Positions 13,276 to 22,419 of a stretch of 64,000 nucleotides of DNA are shown in pieces. Under the pieces are notes generated by a model. It was not told the DNA's origin and made no database searches. It saw only the letters and a program-made list of their open reading frames with translations. A program made the translations under genes and the position numbers. The stretch comes from Saccharothrix sp. (GTDB lineage: Bacteria; Actinomycetota; Actinomycetes; Mycobacteriales; Pseudonocardiaceae): assembly GCF_031180885.1 (NCBI RefSeq), contig NZ_JAPSLK010000029.1:1-64000 (forward strand), in the 5' to 3' direction. Each line of letters starts with the position of its first letter. Position 1 is the first letter of the stretch.

Positions 13276-13389
13276 TGCGTGGCTCCCTTGGGGGCAGACG
13301 AGAACAGACCCCTGCCCGGGACCTTGACGCCGCCGCGAGGGGTGCTCGCCCACCAGCCTACGGGCACCCCACGACACTCCGCCGGTCGA

Positions 13390-14156
13390 TTACCCGGAGG
13401 CGGTGCCCGCGCCGAGGAACGCCCGGACCACCGGCAGCACGTCGTCCCGCCGGGCCCAGCCGCCGCCGTGGTCCGCACCGGGCACCGCGAAGAAGTCCGC
13501 GCCGACCCGCCCGGCGACCTCGCGCATCGGGTCGTGCCACGGGTCCTCGGTCCCGCAGTACATGAGCAAGGGCACGCGGGTGCCCATGAGCGCGGCGTGG
13601 AGCCCGCGGTCGGCGGAGAACGCCGCGAAGTTGGCCCGCAGGGCCTCCGGGTCGGCCGCGTCGATCACCGCCGCCTGGTCGGGGTCCGCGCACGCGCCGT
13701 CCCGCAGCAGCGTGAACGGGTCGGTGTCGGCAGGCAGGCCGTACCGGCGCAGCGCGTGCTCCAGCCCCGACCGGAACCCGTCGACCGGGTCCCACGCCCG
13801 GCGACCACCCGGGTGCACCGCTCGGGCGCGTGCACCGCCATCCCGAGGACGGTCAGCGCGCCCAGCGAGTACCCCCAGCACGCGGCGGCCTCGATCTTGA
13901 GGTCGTCCAGGACGGCGGTCACGTGCGCGACCCGACGCGGCAGGGCGTACGCGGCCGGGTCGTGCGGCCCGTCGCTCGCGCCCAGGCCCAACGGGTCGAT
14001 CGCGATCACGGTGTGCTCGGCCCGCAGCACGGGCGTGTAGCCGCGGCGCGCCCAGTCCTCGCCGACGCAGAACATACCGGGGTGCAACACCAGCGGCGGG
14101 CCGTCCCCGGTGACCTCGTAGTGGACCTTGAGCCCGTCAACGCGCGCACAAGGCAT
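13390..14156 (-). pseudogene. Alpha/beta hydrolase with an internal frameshift
   Basis: Two overlapping frames make one hydrolase. The first (14156 down to about 13800) gives MPCARVDGLKVHYEVTGDGP, LHPGMFCVGEDWARRG, the DPLGLGASDG region and the nucleophile WGYSLGA. The second (about 13800 to 13390) continues with RRAWDPVDGFRSGLEHALRR and the C-terminal lid, the acid CGTEDPWHD and the histidine PGADHGGGW. One missing base near 13795-13802 separates them. The catalytic residues survive, so this is either a recent mutation or a sequencing error. It is divergent from the HxlR regulator gene, 85 bases away, and may be its target. Confidence 0.8.
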
Positions 14157-14241
14157 GTCGAAGCCCCTTCGACCTGGAGAGTTACCTCTTGTACCGGGCG
14201 ATGATCAACCACGATGGACGCCTTCGGAAGGAGGCACTTTC

Positions 14242-14616
14242 TTGTCCCGACGGCACACAGAGGTGACCGACCAGGTCACGGACGACTGCCCGCTGCGCGA
14301 CGTCCTCGCGGTGATCGGCGACAAGTGGAGCGCGCAGGTGCTGGTGCGGCTCGGCGACGGCCCGCGCCGGTTCAGCGAGTTGGAGCGGTCCATCGAGGGC
14401 GTCAGCCGCCGGATGCTGACGTTGAGCCTGCGCAACCTGGAGCGCAACGGCCTGATCACCCGCACCGTGCACCCGGACGCCCCGCCCCGCGTCGAGTACG
14501 CCACCACGCCGTTGGTCGAGGAGATCCGCGGACCGCTGGAAGCCCTGGCCGACTGGGCCGCCCGCCACCGCGCCACGATCACCGAGGCCCGCCGGGAGTA
14601 CGACCTCGCGCACTGA
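14242..14616 (+). CDS. HxlR-family winged-helix transcriptional regulator
   Basis: A 124-residue one-domain regulator. The HxlR core is clear: CPLRDVLAVIGDKWS (about 18-32), VLVRLGDGPRRFSELERSI, then the recognition region GVSRRMLTLSLRNLERNGLI and the wing RTVHPDAPPRVEYATT. The start is TTG at 14242, chosen because GGAAGGAGG lies seven bases upstream. A longer frame from 14128 would run over the divergent hydrolase promoter. HxlR proteins often sense electrophiles or control a neighbouring enzyme, so the frameshifted hydrolase at 13390-14156 is the likely target. Confidence 0.9.
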   Translation: MSRRHTEVTDQVTDDCPLRDVLAVIGDKWSAQVLVRLGDGPRRFSELERSIEGVSRRMLTLSLRNLERNGLITRTVHPDAPPRVEYATTPLVEEIRGPLEALADWAARHRATITEARREYDLAH

Positions 14617-14648
14617 AATCCCGTTGACCGGCCGATCACGCTGAAGTC

Positions 14649-14883
14649 GTGGAGTACAAAGAGGTCCGTGCCGACTACGACGATCGGCACATCACGGTGT
14701 ACCAGGCGTACAACGACGCCACCGGGATCGCCGGGCGGGCTTCGCAGCGGTACGTGGACGAGTGGATCGTGGGCATCACCGACATCACGCCCCCTGGTCC
14801 ACGAGATCCACGCGCTGGTCCGCGCCGGCCACCTGGACGAGGCCACCGCCCGCCTGCCACACGAACGCCCCTATCCACTGTAG
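14649..14883 (+). pseudogene. DUF4291 remnant with an internal deletion and a frameshift
   Basis: The start (YKEVRADYDDRHITVYQAY) looks like the N-terminus of DUF4291 proteins and the end (WIVGITDITP then LVHEIHALVRAGHLDEATAR and LPHERPYPL) like their C-terminus. The middle, roughly 100 residues or more, is missing. One extra C in the run near 14788-14792 shifts the frame between ITP and LVHEIH. The reading frame continues open into the next gene only by accident. The family assignment is from memory of conserved ends. No function is expected. Confidence 0.65.
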
Positions 14884-14906
14884 GGCGAATTCACACCGTA
14901 GTGGGC

Positions 14907-16013
14907 ATGCTGAGCGGTATGCGCCGGGTTGTCGGAGTTGCCGCCTTACTGCTGGTCGCCGGGTGTTCCACGGCCGAGTCCCCCGGCGGCAGCGCGCCAC
15001 CCGCCGACCCGCCCAAGGGCATCAAGGTCGAGGTCGTCGCCGACGGTCTCAGCCACCCGTGGGAGGTCGGCTTCCTGCCCGACGGCCGAATGCTCGTCAC
15101 CGAGCGCCCCGGCCGACTGGTCCTCGTGGACAAGGGGCAGAAGACGCAGATCAAGGCCGATCTGGGAGACGTCGTCGCGCGCGGCGAGGGCGGGCTGATG
15201 GGCCTGCTCGTGCACCCCGACTTCGCCACCACCAAGCGCTTCACCGCGTGCTTCAACACGGCGAACGACATCCGCCTGGTCACCTTCGAACTGGACGGCT
15301 TCCAGGCGAGCCGGGTGAAGAACCCGCTGCGCGACGGTTTCCCGGCCAACCCCAGCGGACGCCACTCGGGCTGCCGCTTGTCGCTGGACAAGGACGGCTC
15401 CCTCCTCGTCGGCACCGGCGACACCGCCCGGGCGTCGATCCCCCAGGACCGCAACAGCCTCGGGGGCAAGGTCCTCAAGCTGAACCTGGAAACCGGCGAG
15501 GGCGGCGTCCTGACGTACGGCCACCGCAACGTCCAGGGCGTAGCCGTGCGCAAGGACGGCTTGATCATGGCCGCCGAACACGGCCCGGACGTGGACGACG
15601 AGGTGAACGTCATCAAGCCGGGCGCGAACTACGGCTGGGACCCGTCCAAGGGCGGCACCGAGGGCGGGTACGACGAGGACGTGCCCATGACCGACCTGGA
15701 GCGCTTCCCCGACGCCGTCCCGGCCGTCTGGTCGTCGGGCCGCCCCACGGAGGCGATCTGCGACGCCGTGTTCCTGGAAGGCGCGGAGTGGGGCGACATG
15801 GACGGCGTGCTCGCGGTTACCGCGTTGAAGGGGTCCAAGGTCCTGCTGTTCACGGTCACGGTCGAGGGCGGCGTGCACTCGGTGTCCATCCCGCCTGAAC
15901 TGGACGACACCCACGGCCGCCTGCGGGGCGCCGAACTCGGCCCGGACAAGGCCCTCTACGTGACGACGTCCAACGGCACCAACGACAAGGTCCTCAAGGT
16001 GACCCGAGGCTGA
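14907..16013 (+). CDS. PQQ-type sugar (glucose/sorbosone) dehydrogenase lipoprotein
   Basis: A 368-residue secreted lipoprotein. The signal peptide is MRRVVGVAALLLVAGC, with the lipobox cysteine near residue 20. The mature part is a six-bladed propeller of the GSDH family: LSHPWEVGFLPDGRMLVTERPGR (in two pieces, about 52-74), GEGGLMGLLVHPDF, SGRHSGCRLSLDKDGSLLVGTGD, LTYGHRNVQGVAV, AEHGPDVDDEVNVIKPGANYGW. Soluble members oxidise sugars using PQQ and calcium outside the cell. The substrate here cannot be told. The ATG at 14907 is used. ATG 14919 and GTG 14901 are alternatives. Confidence 0.88.
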   Translation: MLSGMRRVVGVAALLLVAGCSTAESPGGSAPPADPPKGIKVEVVADGLSHPWEVGFLPDGRMLVTERPGRLVLVDKGQKTQIKADLGDVVARGEGGLMGLLVHPDFATTKRFTACFNTANDIRLVTFELDGFQASRVKNPLRDGFPANPSGRHSGCRLSLDKDGSLLVGTGDTARASIPQDRNSLGGKVLKLNLETGEGGVLTYGHRNVQGVAVRKDGLIMAAEHGPDVDDEVNVIKPGANYGWDPSKGGTEGGYDEDVPMTDLERFPDAVPAVWSSGRPTEAICDAVFLEGAEWGDMDGVLAVTALKGSKVLLFTVTVEGGVHSVSIPPELDDTHGRLRGAELGPDKALYVTTSNGTNDKVLKVTRG

Positions 16014-16021
16014 CACCCGCT

Positions 16022-16125
16022 TTCGGCGCGCAGCGCCCTGCACTTCGGCGCGCAGCGCCCTGCACTTCGGCGCGCAGCGCCCTGCACTTCGGCGCGCAGC
16101 GCCCTGCACTTCGGCGCGCAGCGCC
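16022..16125. repeat. 22-base tandem repeat, about five units
   Basis: Units of TTCGGCGCGCAGCGCCCTGC plus AC start at 16022, 16044, 16066 and 16088. A fifth, partial unit at 16110 merges into the 74-base dispersed repeat. Each unit holds the palindrome GGCGCGCAGCGCC. The units are identical, which suggests recent slippage or expansion. The array lies just after the dehydrogenase stop. Confidence 0.92.
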
Positions 16126-16182
16126 GTCGGGCAGTGCCGCCGGGGCACACACCCCAACCCGGGCTTCTTGCTTGTGTCATCC
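16109..16182. repeat. 74-base dispersed repeat, copy 2
   Basis: Identical to 7351-7424. Its first 17 bases are also the start of the 22-base tandem unit, so the array appears to have grown from one end of this element. Confidence 0.9.
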
Positions 16183-16206
16183 CCGTATGGCCCGCCCGAA
16201 GGGCTA

Positions 16207-16285
16207 CCACAGATTTCCCGGGTGCAGCCGAAAAGTTTTGCGAGGAACGAGCAAAAGTTTTCAGCGGCACCCGGGAAATCTGTGG
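16207..16285. repeat. 79-base imperfect palindrome
   Basis: The left arm starts CCACAGATTTCCCGGGTGC and the right arm ends GCACCCGGGAAATCTGTGG, 19 bases perfectly inverted. Inside, AAAAGTTTTGC pairs with GCAAAAGTTTT around the loop GAGGAACGA. The DNA is clearly more AT-rich than its surroundings. It lies between two convergent genes, so it may act as a two-way terminator. The long arms also fit a mobile palindromic element. Confidence 0.85.
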
Positions 16286-16403
16286 TCGGCTTTGCCAGGC
16301 CATGCGGTGGGGGAACCGAAGCCCCGCCTGTGGCTGATAGCCAGCCCGCCGCGCGGAGCGCGGCGAAAAGCGAAAAGCAGCCGCTGGGCGGCGAGAAGTG
16401 GGG

Positions 16404-17642
16404 TCAGCGGCCTCGGCGGCGGAGTTCGGCCACCAACAACGGCATCAGTTCGTCCACGAATGCGCAGTCGTAGCCCTGGCCGTTCATCAACGACAGCGCG
16501 AACCGGGTCTTCTCCACCTCCGCCGACGACGCGCCGATCATCCCGTCCAGCGCGATCCCGACCTCCTCCAGCACGCGGTCCACCTGCGAGGTCCGGTAAC
16601 CCCGCCGGTTCGGGCCGGCCATCGGGATCTTGATCATCCGCAACTGCTTCCACGACGTGATCGCCGGCAGCGCGCCCGGCCGGAGCGGCCCGTCCGACAG
16701 CTGCTTCTCCACCCGGGCCAGGAACGCGTCGACCTCGGTCTCGTCGTAGCCCCTGCGGCCGAACATCGGGCGGCTGAACTTGGCTTCGCGGATGTCCTGG
16801 GCGGTCAGGTCGTCGTTGCCCAGGAGGGTGGCCTCGATGCGGTCCAGGAACTTGTCCACCTGGGACTCGTGGTAGCCGCGGCGGCCGCGCGGGGGTTTGC
16901 CGAACTCGACCGTGCGCACGTCCCGCGCGGTCAACGGGCGGGAGCCGACGTTGGGGCGGGGGCGGACGGGCGGCGGCGGCGGGGTCTGTTCGAGGGTCAC
17001 CACGACGAGGTCCAGGAAGGTGTCCACGTCGTCCTCGTCGTAGCCGATCATCCCGGGCGGGGCCCAGGAGAACTCGTGGTCCTGGACCTCCAGCGCGGTC
17101 AGGGTGTCGCGGCCGGCCAGGGTGGCTTCGATGCGGTCCAGGAAGGCGTCGATCTCGCCCTCGTGGTAGCCCCGGTTCCCCGGCCTCGGCTTGTGGAACC
17201 GGACGCCGCGGACGTCCTGCGGGGTCAGCCTCGGGGCGGGCCGCATGGCGGTGGACGTGGCGTGCGCGCCTTGCGCCGGGGCCACGGCCTGTCTGCGCTG
17301 CGGGGTCGATCTCAGGGTTTCCGCGACCAGTTCGAGGAACGCGTCCACCTCGACCGCGTGGTAGCCGGGCTGCGCGGGGCGGAACCGCATGCGGCGGACG
17401 TCCTGCTCGGTCACGTCGTCGCGGCCCAGGAGGGTGGCCTCGATGCGGTCGAGGAAGTCGTCGACCTGGCGCTCCTCGTAGCCCGGCGTCCCGGGCGGCG
17501 GGCGGTGGAACGCGACCTGGCGCAGGTCCTGGGCGCTGAGCAGCGGCGCCGGGTGCGCCGGTGCGTGCGGACGCGGTGCCGTGGTCGGACGCGGTGCCGT
17601 GGCCGGACGCGTGGCCGTGTGCGGACGCGCTTCGAACCCCAC
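16404..17642 (-). CDS. Protein with eight tandem DivIVA N-terminal-like modules
   Basis: A protein of about 412 residues built from repeats of the DivIVA N-terminal signature, each of the type LTxxDVRxVxFxxPxxGxRGY followed by xxxVDxFLDRIEATL. I count eight modules in four pairs, for example LSAQDLRQVAF, LTPQDVRGVRF, LTARDVRTVEF and LTAQDIREAKF, with GYHE/GYDE turns and VDAFL/VDKFL helices. True DivIVA/Wag31 has one such membrane-binding module and a long coiled coil, which is absent here. GAAGGAG lies six bases before the GTG at 17642. The ATG two codons earlier touches that site. A role at curved membrane or with the division machinery is inferred. Confidence 0.85.
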   Translation of the reverse strand: MGFEARPHTATRPATAPRPTTAPRPHAPAHPAPLLSAQDLRQVAFHRPPPGTPGYEERQVDDFLDRIEATLLGRDDVTEQDVRRMRFRPAQPGYHAVEVDAFLELVAETLRSTPQRRQAVAPAQGAHATSTAMRPAPRLTPQDVRGVRFHKPRPGNRGYHEGEIDAFLDRIEATLAGRDTLTALEVQDHEFSWAPPGMIGYDEDDVDTFLDLVVVTLEQTPPPPPVRPRPNVGSRPLTARDVRTVEFGKPPRGRRGYHESQVDKFLDRIEATLLGNDDLTAQDIREAKFSRPMFGRRGYDETEVDAFLARVEKQLSDGPLRPGALPAITSWKQLRMIKIPMAGPNRRGYRTSQVDRVLEEVGIALDGMIGASSAEVEKTRFALSLMNGQGYDCAFVDELMPLLVAELRRRGR

Positions 17643-17745
17643 CCTCATCTCCTTCTCTCGTGTACCGGGGAGTATCTCCGGACGGAGGTGAAGTTGTTTC
17701 GCCCCTTTGGCTCAATGCGGTGGAGATCGTTCTACTCTGACCCCC

Positions 17746-19383
17746 ATGAGCCGGTTCGTGGACACGATGGTGGCAACCGCTGCGAGTGCCAACGATCGAG
17801 GGATGACGACGGGTGAGCCGACCGCTCCGACCCGTCGCACGTGGGCGGAAGTGCACGAGGAGGCCCGGCGGATGGCCGGCGCGCTCGTCGCGGGCGGGGT
17901 CGCGCCGGGCGAGGCGGTGGCCGTGCTCGCGGGCGACCCGGCGGAGATCGCGCCCGCCGTGCAGGCGGTGTGGCTGTCCGGCGGCAGCATCACCATGCTG
18001 CACCAGCCCACCCCGCGCACCGACCTCGCCGAGTGGGCCACGGACACCCTGCGCGTGCTGGCCATGATCGGCGCCCGACTCGTCCTGCTGGGCAGCCCGT
18101 TCGACGCGCTCGCGGGCGTCCTCGACGAGAACGGCGTGTCCTACCGCAGGCTCGACGAGCTGGACGGCGACCCGCTGCCCGCGCCGGTCGAGGTCGACGA
18201 ATCCGCGACCGCCCTGCTCCAGCTCACCAGCGGCTCCACCGCCGACCCGAAGGCCGTCCGCATCACGCACGGCAACCTGTGGTCCAACGCGAAGGCCATG
18301 GAGGAGGCGGCGGAGCTCGACCCGGAGACCGACCGGATGGTGTCGTGGCTGCCGCTGTTCCACGACATGGGGATGGTCGGCTTCCTGACCGTGCCGATGC
18401 TGTTCGGCATCGACCTGGTGAAGGTCACCCCGGTCGACTTCCTCGCCCGCCCCACGCTGTGGCCCGACCTGATCAGCCGCTACCGGGGCACCATCACCGC
18501 CGCGCCGAACTTCGCCTACGCCATCGCCGCCCGCCGCATGGGCGGCGTGGAGGACGGCACGTGGGACCTGTCCCGGCTGCGGATCGCGCTGAACGGGGCC
18601 GAGCCGATCGACCCGACCGCGGTGAAGGCGTTCACCGACGCGGGCGCGCGGTTCGGGATGCCCGCGGAGTGCGTGCTGTGCGCGTACGGCATGGCGGAGA
18701 CGACGCTGGGCGTGGCGTTCGCGCCCGTGTTCACCGGCATGGCGGTGGACCACGTCGACCCGGACGAGTTGGAGGCGAACCGGCGCGCGGTGCCGGTGGA
18801 GCCCGGTCCGGACGCGCGGTCGTTCCCGCTGCTCGGTCCGCCGCTGCCGGGCCTGGAGGTGCAGGTGGTGGACGACTCGGGCGCGGTGCGCGGCGAGCGC
18901 GAAGTGGGGCAGTTGCGCGTGCGGGGCGAGGCCGTCACACCGGGCTACCTGACCGTGGACGGCCCGCTGGCCACGCAGGACGCCGAGGGCTGGCTGGACA
19001 CCGGCGACGAGGGCTACGTGGTGGACGGCCAGGTCGTCGTGTGCGGGCGGCGCAAGGACGTGATCATCATGGGTGGCCGCAACATCTACCCGACCGACAT
19101 CGAGCGGGCGGCGACGTCCGTGGAGGGCGTGCGGGCGGGCAACGCGGTCGCGGTGCGCCTGGACGCGGGGACGCGGCGGGAGCGGTTCGCCGTGGTCGTG
19201 GAGTCCAAGCACGCGGGCGAGGACGACGCGGTGAAGGACCTGACCAAGGAGATCAACGCCCGGGTCGTGGACGCGGTGGGCCTGCGCCCGTTCGCGGTGG
19301 TGGTCCTGAAGCCGGGCAGCCTGCCCAAGACCCCGTCCGGCAAGCTCCGCCGCTCCGCCGCGGCGGCCCTGGTGCCGGCCTGA
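17746..19383 (+). CDS. Acyl-CoA synthetase / fatty acyl-AMP ligase-like protein (FadD, Pks16-like)
   Basis: A 545-residue adenylate-forming enzyme that activates a fatty acid with ATP. Motifs are the P-loop-like LQLTSGSTADPKAVRITHGN (about 165-184), FHDMGMVGF, NGAEPIDPTAVKAF, the YGMAETTLGVAF box near 320, WLDTGDEGYV, the GRRKDVIIMGGRNIYPTDIE hinge region and the C-terminal lysine in PKTPSGKLRR. Several features, such as ITHGNL and NIYPTDIE, are shared with fatty acyl-AMP ligases, but the FAAL-specific insertion is not certain. Next to pth it corresponds in position to pks16 (Rv1013). The ATG at 17746 is used. The gene is divergent from the DivIVA-repeat gene. Confidence 0.87.
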   Translation: MSRFVDTMVATAASANDRGMTTGEPTAPTRRTWAEVHEEARRMAGALVAGGVAPGEAVAVLAGDPAEIAPAVQAVWLSGGSITMLHQPTPRTDLAEWATDTLRVLAMIGARLVLLGSPFDALAGVLDENGVSYRRLDELDGDPLPAPVEVDESATALLQLTSGSTADPKAVRITHGNLWSNAKAMEEAAELDPETDRMVSWLPLFHDMGMVGFLTVPMLFGIDLVKVTPVDFLARPTLWPDLISRYRGTITAAPNFAYAIAARRMGGVEDGTWDLSRLRIALNGAEPIDPTAVKAFTDAGARFGMPAECVLCAYGMAETTLGVAFAPVFTGMAVDHVDPDELEANRRAVPVEPGPDARSFPLLGPPLPGLEVQVVDDSGAVRGEREVGQLRVRGEAVTPGYLTVDGPLATQDAEGWLDTGDEGYVVDGQVVVCGRRKDVIIMGGRNIYPTDIERAATSVEGVRAGNAVAVRLDAGTRRERFAVVVESKHAGEDDAVKDLTKEINARVVDAVGLRPFAVVVLKPGSLPKTPSGKLRRSAAAALVPA

Positions 19384-19396
19384 GGACGAAGCCTGC

Positions 19397-19966
19397 CTAG
19401 TGGAACTTGTTCTGGGCGGCTTCCAGGCCCAGTTCGAGCAGGGCCTCGACGGCGTCGGCCGCGCGGTCCAGTTCGAAGGCGAGTTCCTTGCGCTCCACCA
19501 GGGAGAAGTCGCGCAGCACGTAGTCCGCCGGGTCCATGCGGCCCGGCGGGCGGTCCACGCCGAAGCGGACGCGGTGGTAGTCCTTGGTGCCCAGGGACTT
19601 GGTGATCGAGCGCAGGCCGTTGTGGCCGTTCTCGCCGCCGCCCAGCTTCATCCGGACCGCGGCGAACGGCAGGTCCAGCTCGTCGTGCACGACGACGATG
19701 TCGGCGGGCCGCACCTTGTAGAAGCGCGCGGTGCCCGCGACCGGGCCGCCGGAGGTGTTCATGTAGCCGCGCGGCTTGGCCAGCACCACCTTGCGCGAGC
19801 CCAGCCGTCCTTCGAGGACCTCGGCGCCGGCCTTGTGCGCCTTGAACTTGCCGCCGATCCGGTCGGCGAGCACGTCGAGGACCATGAACCCCACGTTGTG
19901 CCGGTTGCCCTCGTACTTGGGGCCCGGGTTGCCCAGGCCCACCACCAGGGCGATGTCATCGGCCAC
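19397..19966 (-). CDS. pth: Peptidyl-tRNA hydrolase
   Basis: Pth frees tRNA from peptidyl-tRNA dropped by the ribosome. The protein has 189 residues with [20 protein letters not shown] (catalytic His near 22), [20 protein letters not shown] (Asp near 95) and [13 protein letters not shown] (Asn near 116). The GTG start at 19966 has AGGAG about ten bases upstream. Its start overlaps the end of the DivIVA-repeat gene upstream by 11 bases, so the two are probably cotranscribed. It converges with the FadD gene, with a 13-base gap. Confidence 0.96.
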   Translation of the reverse strand: MADDIALVVGLGNPGPKYEGNRHNVGFMVLDVLADRIGGKFKAHKAGAEVLEGRLGSRKVVLAKPRGYMNTSGGPVAGTARFYKVRPADIVVVHDELDLPFAAVRMKLGGGENGHNGLRSITKSLGTKDYHRVRFGVDRPPGRMDPADYVLRDFSLVERKELAFELDRAADAVEALLELGLEAAQNKFH

Positions 19967-20471
19967 GGAACCGCAACTCCTGCTCAAGCTCGTCCAACAG
20001 GGCGTCCACCGCGCGGGTCTGGTACCCCCGCCGCAGGCCGGACGTGGTGCTGAACCTGGTGTGGCGGACCTCGGTGGCGGTCATCCGGCCGCGCCCGTCC
20101 AGGGAGGCGGCGGCGCGCGCCAGGAACGCGTCGACCTCGCCGCGATCGTAGCCGTTGGACGACCGGGGGATCTTCACCGCCAGCAGGTCCGCGCCCGTGC
20201 GCAGCCCGGTCGGCGGCACCAGCCCGGCCCGCAGCTGCCACTCCATGCGGGTCAGGAACTCGTCCACGGACCGCTGGTCGTAGCCGCCGGGCACCTCGTG
20301 GAAGACGACCCGGCGGACCTCGTCGGGGTGAAGCGCGCTACGCCCGGACAGGGCGTCGGCGATCCGGATCAGGAACGCGTCGACCTGGGCGGGGTCGTAG
20401 CCCTTGCCCCGCCGGCCGCGGGGGAAGGACGTCGAGCGCACCTGCGCCGGGCTGAGCGACGCGAACGGCAC
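19956..20471 (-). CDS. Protein with four tandem DivIVA N-terminal-like modules
   Basis: A 171-residue smaller relative of the eight-module protein at 16404-17642. Four modules are readable: [44 protein letters not shown], a divergent one with [11 protein letters not shown], and [22 protein letters not shown]. It has no coiled-coil tail. The frame is open up to 20576, but I start at GTG 20471, after the large hairpin, because the longer form would overlap rplY. It overlaps pth by 11 bases. The function is unknown. The link to polar growth or septation is inferred from the module. Confidence 0.78.
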   Translation of the reverse strand: MPFASLSPAQVRSTSFPRGRRGKGYDPAQVDAFLIRIADALSGRSALHPDEVRRVVFHEVPGGYDQRSVDEFLTRMEWQLRAGLVPPTGLRTGADLLAVKIPRSSNGYDRGEVDAFLARAAASLDGRGRMTATEVRHTRFSTTSGLRRGYQTRAVDALLDELEQELRFRGR

Positions 20472-20508
20472 GCCGCCCCCACCCGGAGGCGGGGGTGACG
20501 TGCCGTTC
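20463..20508 (-). terminator. Strong hairpin after rplY
   Basis: GAACGGCACG at 20463-20472 pairs perfectly with CGTGCCGTTC at 20499-20508, and the GC-rich interior also pairs around a short loop. It lies 22 bases past the rplY stop and covers the GTG of the next gene, so it could be both a terminator and a block on translation. There is no T-run. Confidence 0.7.
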
Positions 20509-20529
20509 GACCAGCCCGACGTGATGGGC

Positions 20530-21135
20530 TCAGCTCTCTTCGGAGGCCTCGGTGTCCGCGGCCTCGCCCTCGCCACCGTCCAGCTGGGCGGCGGTCGGGG
20601 CGGCGTTCACGGCGAGGACCAGCGCCTCGGCGTCGGTCACCAGGCCGACACCGGAGGGCAGCTTCAGGTCGGACGCGTGGACCTGGGTGCCGGCCTCGGC
20701 GCCCTCGATCGACAGCTCGATCTGCTCCGGGATGTGCAGCGCCTCGGCCTCGACCTGGATCGTGGTCAGGTCCTGGGTGACCAGGGTCGCGGCGGCGGGC
20801 TCACCGGTGACGACGACGGGCACGTCGACGGTGACCTTCTCGCCCCGCTGCACCAGCAGCAGGTCCACGTGCTCGATGTAGTTCTTGATCGGGTGCGTGG
20901 TGACGGTCTTGGTCAGCGCGAGTTCGCTGGTGGAGTCGATGTCCAGCGTCAGAACTGCGTTGTGACCGTGCTCGCGGACGACACGGGCGAACTCGAGCGC
21001 CGGCAGGGCCAGGTGCTTCGGGTCGGAGCCGTGGCCGTAGAGCACCGCGGGGATCTTTCCGGCACGACGGGTGCGGCGGGCGGCGCCCTTGCCGAACTCG
21101 GTGCGCTCCTCTGCGGCGAGACGGACCTCGGACAC
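20530..21135 (-). CDS. rplY: Ribosomal protein bL25, CTC (long) form
   Basis: The protein binds 5S rRNA in the 50S subunit. It has 201 residues: the N-terminal bL25 domain ([29 protein letters not shown]), and the C-terminal beta domain of the CTC form ([33 protein letters not shown]), ending in an acidic tail. The GTG start at 21135 has an AGGAGAG site. About 300 bases separate it from prs, whose terminator lies in the gap, so rplY should have its own promoter there. Confidence 0.96.
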   Translation of the reverse strand: MSEVRLAAEERTEFGKGAARRTRRAGKIPAVLYGHGSDPKHLALPALEFARVVREHGHNAVLTLDIDSTSELALTKTVTTHPIKNYIEHVDLLLVQRGEKVTVDVPVVVTGEPAAATLVTQDLTTIQVEAEALHIPEQIELSIEGAEAGTQVHASDLKLPSGVGLVTDAEALVLAVNAAPTAAQLDGGEGEAADTEASEES

Positions 21136-21383
21136 GGTGGGGCTCTCCTAACGGTCTGGCCTTGAAACGTCGGGCGGTACTTCGGTGCGCAAAGCGGGGT
21201 GCTGGCCTACGACGACGGGCGGCGCGGAGGGTGGACACGCGCGGCATCACCACAACCGCCGCGTCGATCACGACAAGCGTGACGCTCGCCCTCGCCGAGG
21301 CAACCCGACCAGTGTAGGCCGGTCTCCGAACTGGTCCTAATCGGGGGTGCCCCGGGATAGGCCCCACCGTCGGATGAACGCGA

Positions 21384-21420
21384 ACACGCCGGGGCACCCC
21401 TTTCGGGCACCCCGGCGTGT
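21384..21420 (-). terminator. Terminator hairpin after prs
   Basis: ACACGCCGGGG and CCCCGGCGTGT form an 11-base perfect stem, with further pairing in TGCCC/GGGGT around GAAA. It starts 14 bases after the prs stop and separates the glmU-prs unit from rplY. Confidence 0.8.
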
Positions 21421-21433
21421 CGGGTCGGCTCTC

Positions 21434-22417
21434 TCAGGCGTTGCCGTCGAAAAGGCTCGTGACGGAGCCGTCCTCGAAGACCTCCTGGATCACGCGGGCC
21501 AGCAGGGGCGCGATCGGCAGCACGGTCATCGCGTCGAAGCGCTTCTCGGCCGGGATGGGCAGGGTGTCGGTGAAGACGACCTCGCGGGCGCCGCAGTTGC
21601 GCAGGCGGTCCACCGCCGGGCCGGAGAGGACCGGGTGGGTGGCGGCGATCACCACGTCGGAGGCGCCCTCGGCCAGCAGCTGCTCCACGGCCTTCACGAT
21701 GGTGCCGCCGGTGTCGATCATGTCGTCGATCACCACGCACAGCCGGTCCTTGACCTGGCCGACCACGCGGTTGGCGACGACCTCGTTGGGGCGCAGCGGG
21801 TCGCGGGTCTTGTGGATGAACGCGATCGGCGCGCCGCCCAGGGTGTCGGCCCACTTCTCGGCCAGCTTGGTGCGGCCGGCGTCCGGGGACACCACGGTCA
21901 GCTCCTGGCCCGCGTACTTGTCGCGGATGTGCTCGGCCAGCAGCGGCATGGCCCACAGGTGGTCCACGGGGCCGTCGAAGAAGCCCTGGATCTGGGCGGT
22001 GTGCAGGTCGACGGCGACCAGGCGGTCGGCGCCGGCGGTCTTGAACAGGTCGGCGACCAGGCGGGCGGAGATCGGCTCGCGGCCGCGGTGCTTCTTGTCC
22101 TGCCGCGCGTACGGGTAGAACGGCATGATCACGGTGATGCGCTTGGCGGAGGCCCGCTTGAGCGCGTCCACCATGATCAGCTGCTCCATCAGCCACTGGT
22201 TGATGGGCGCGCAGTGCGACTGGATGACGAACGCGTCGCAGCCGCGCACCGACTCCTCGAAGCGGACGAAGATCTCGCCGTTGGCGAAGTCGTAGGCCGA
22301 CTGCGGGGTCACCGACACGTTGAGGTGCTTGGCCACCTGCTCGGTCAGCTCGGGGTAGGCGCGACCGCCGAAGAGCATCAGGTTCTTCTTCGGGGTCCCG
22401 GGCATGGTGGGGTTCAC
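21434..22417 (-). CDS. prs: Ribose-phosphate pyrophosphokinase
   Basis: PRPP synthase makes 5-phosphoribosyl diphosphate from ribose 5-phosphate and ATP for nucleotide, histidine and cell-wall arabinan synthesis. The 327-residue protein has FANGEIFVRFEESVRG, the ATP-site IMPFYPYARQDKKHRGREPI, DLHTAQIQGFFDGPVDHL, SPDAGRTKLAEK and the PRPP loop VVIDDMIDTGGTI. The GTG at 22417 has AGGAAGGG nine bases upstream and lies two bases after the glmU stop, so the two are coupled. An ATG four codons later is a less likely start. Confidence 0.97.
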   Translation of the reverse strand: MNPTMPGTPKKNLMLFGGRAYPELTEQVAKHLNVSVTPQSAYDFANGEIFVRFEESVRGCDAFVIQSHCAPINQWLMEQLIMVDALKRASAKRITVIMPFYPYARQDKKHRGREPISARLVADLFKTAGADRLVAVDLHTAQIQGFFDGPVDHLWAMPLLAEHIRDKYAGQELTVVSPDAGRTKLAEKWADTLGGAPIAFIHKTRDPLRPNEVVANRVVGQVKDRLCVVIDDMIDTGGTIVKAVEQLLAEGASDVVIAATHPVLSGPAVDRLRNCGAREVVFTDTLPIPAEKRFDAMTVLPIAPLLARVIQEVFEDGSVTSLFDGNA

Positions 22418-22419
22418 GG

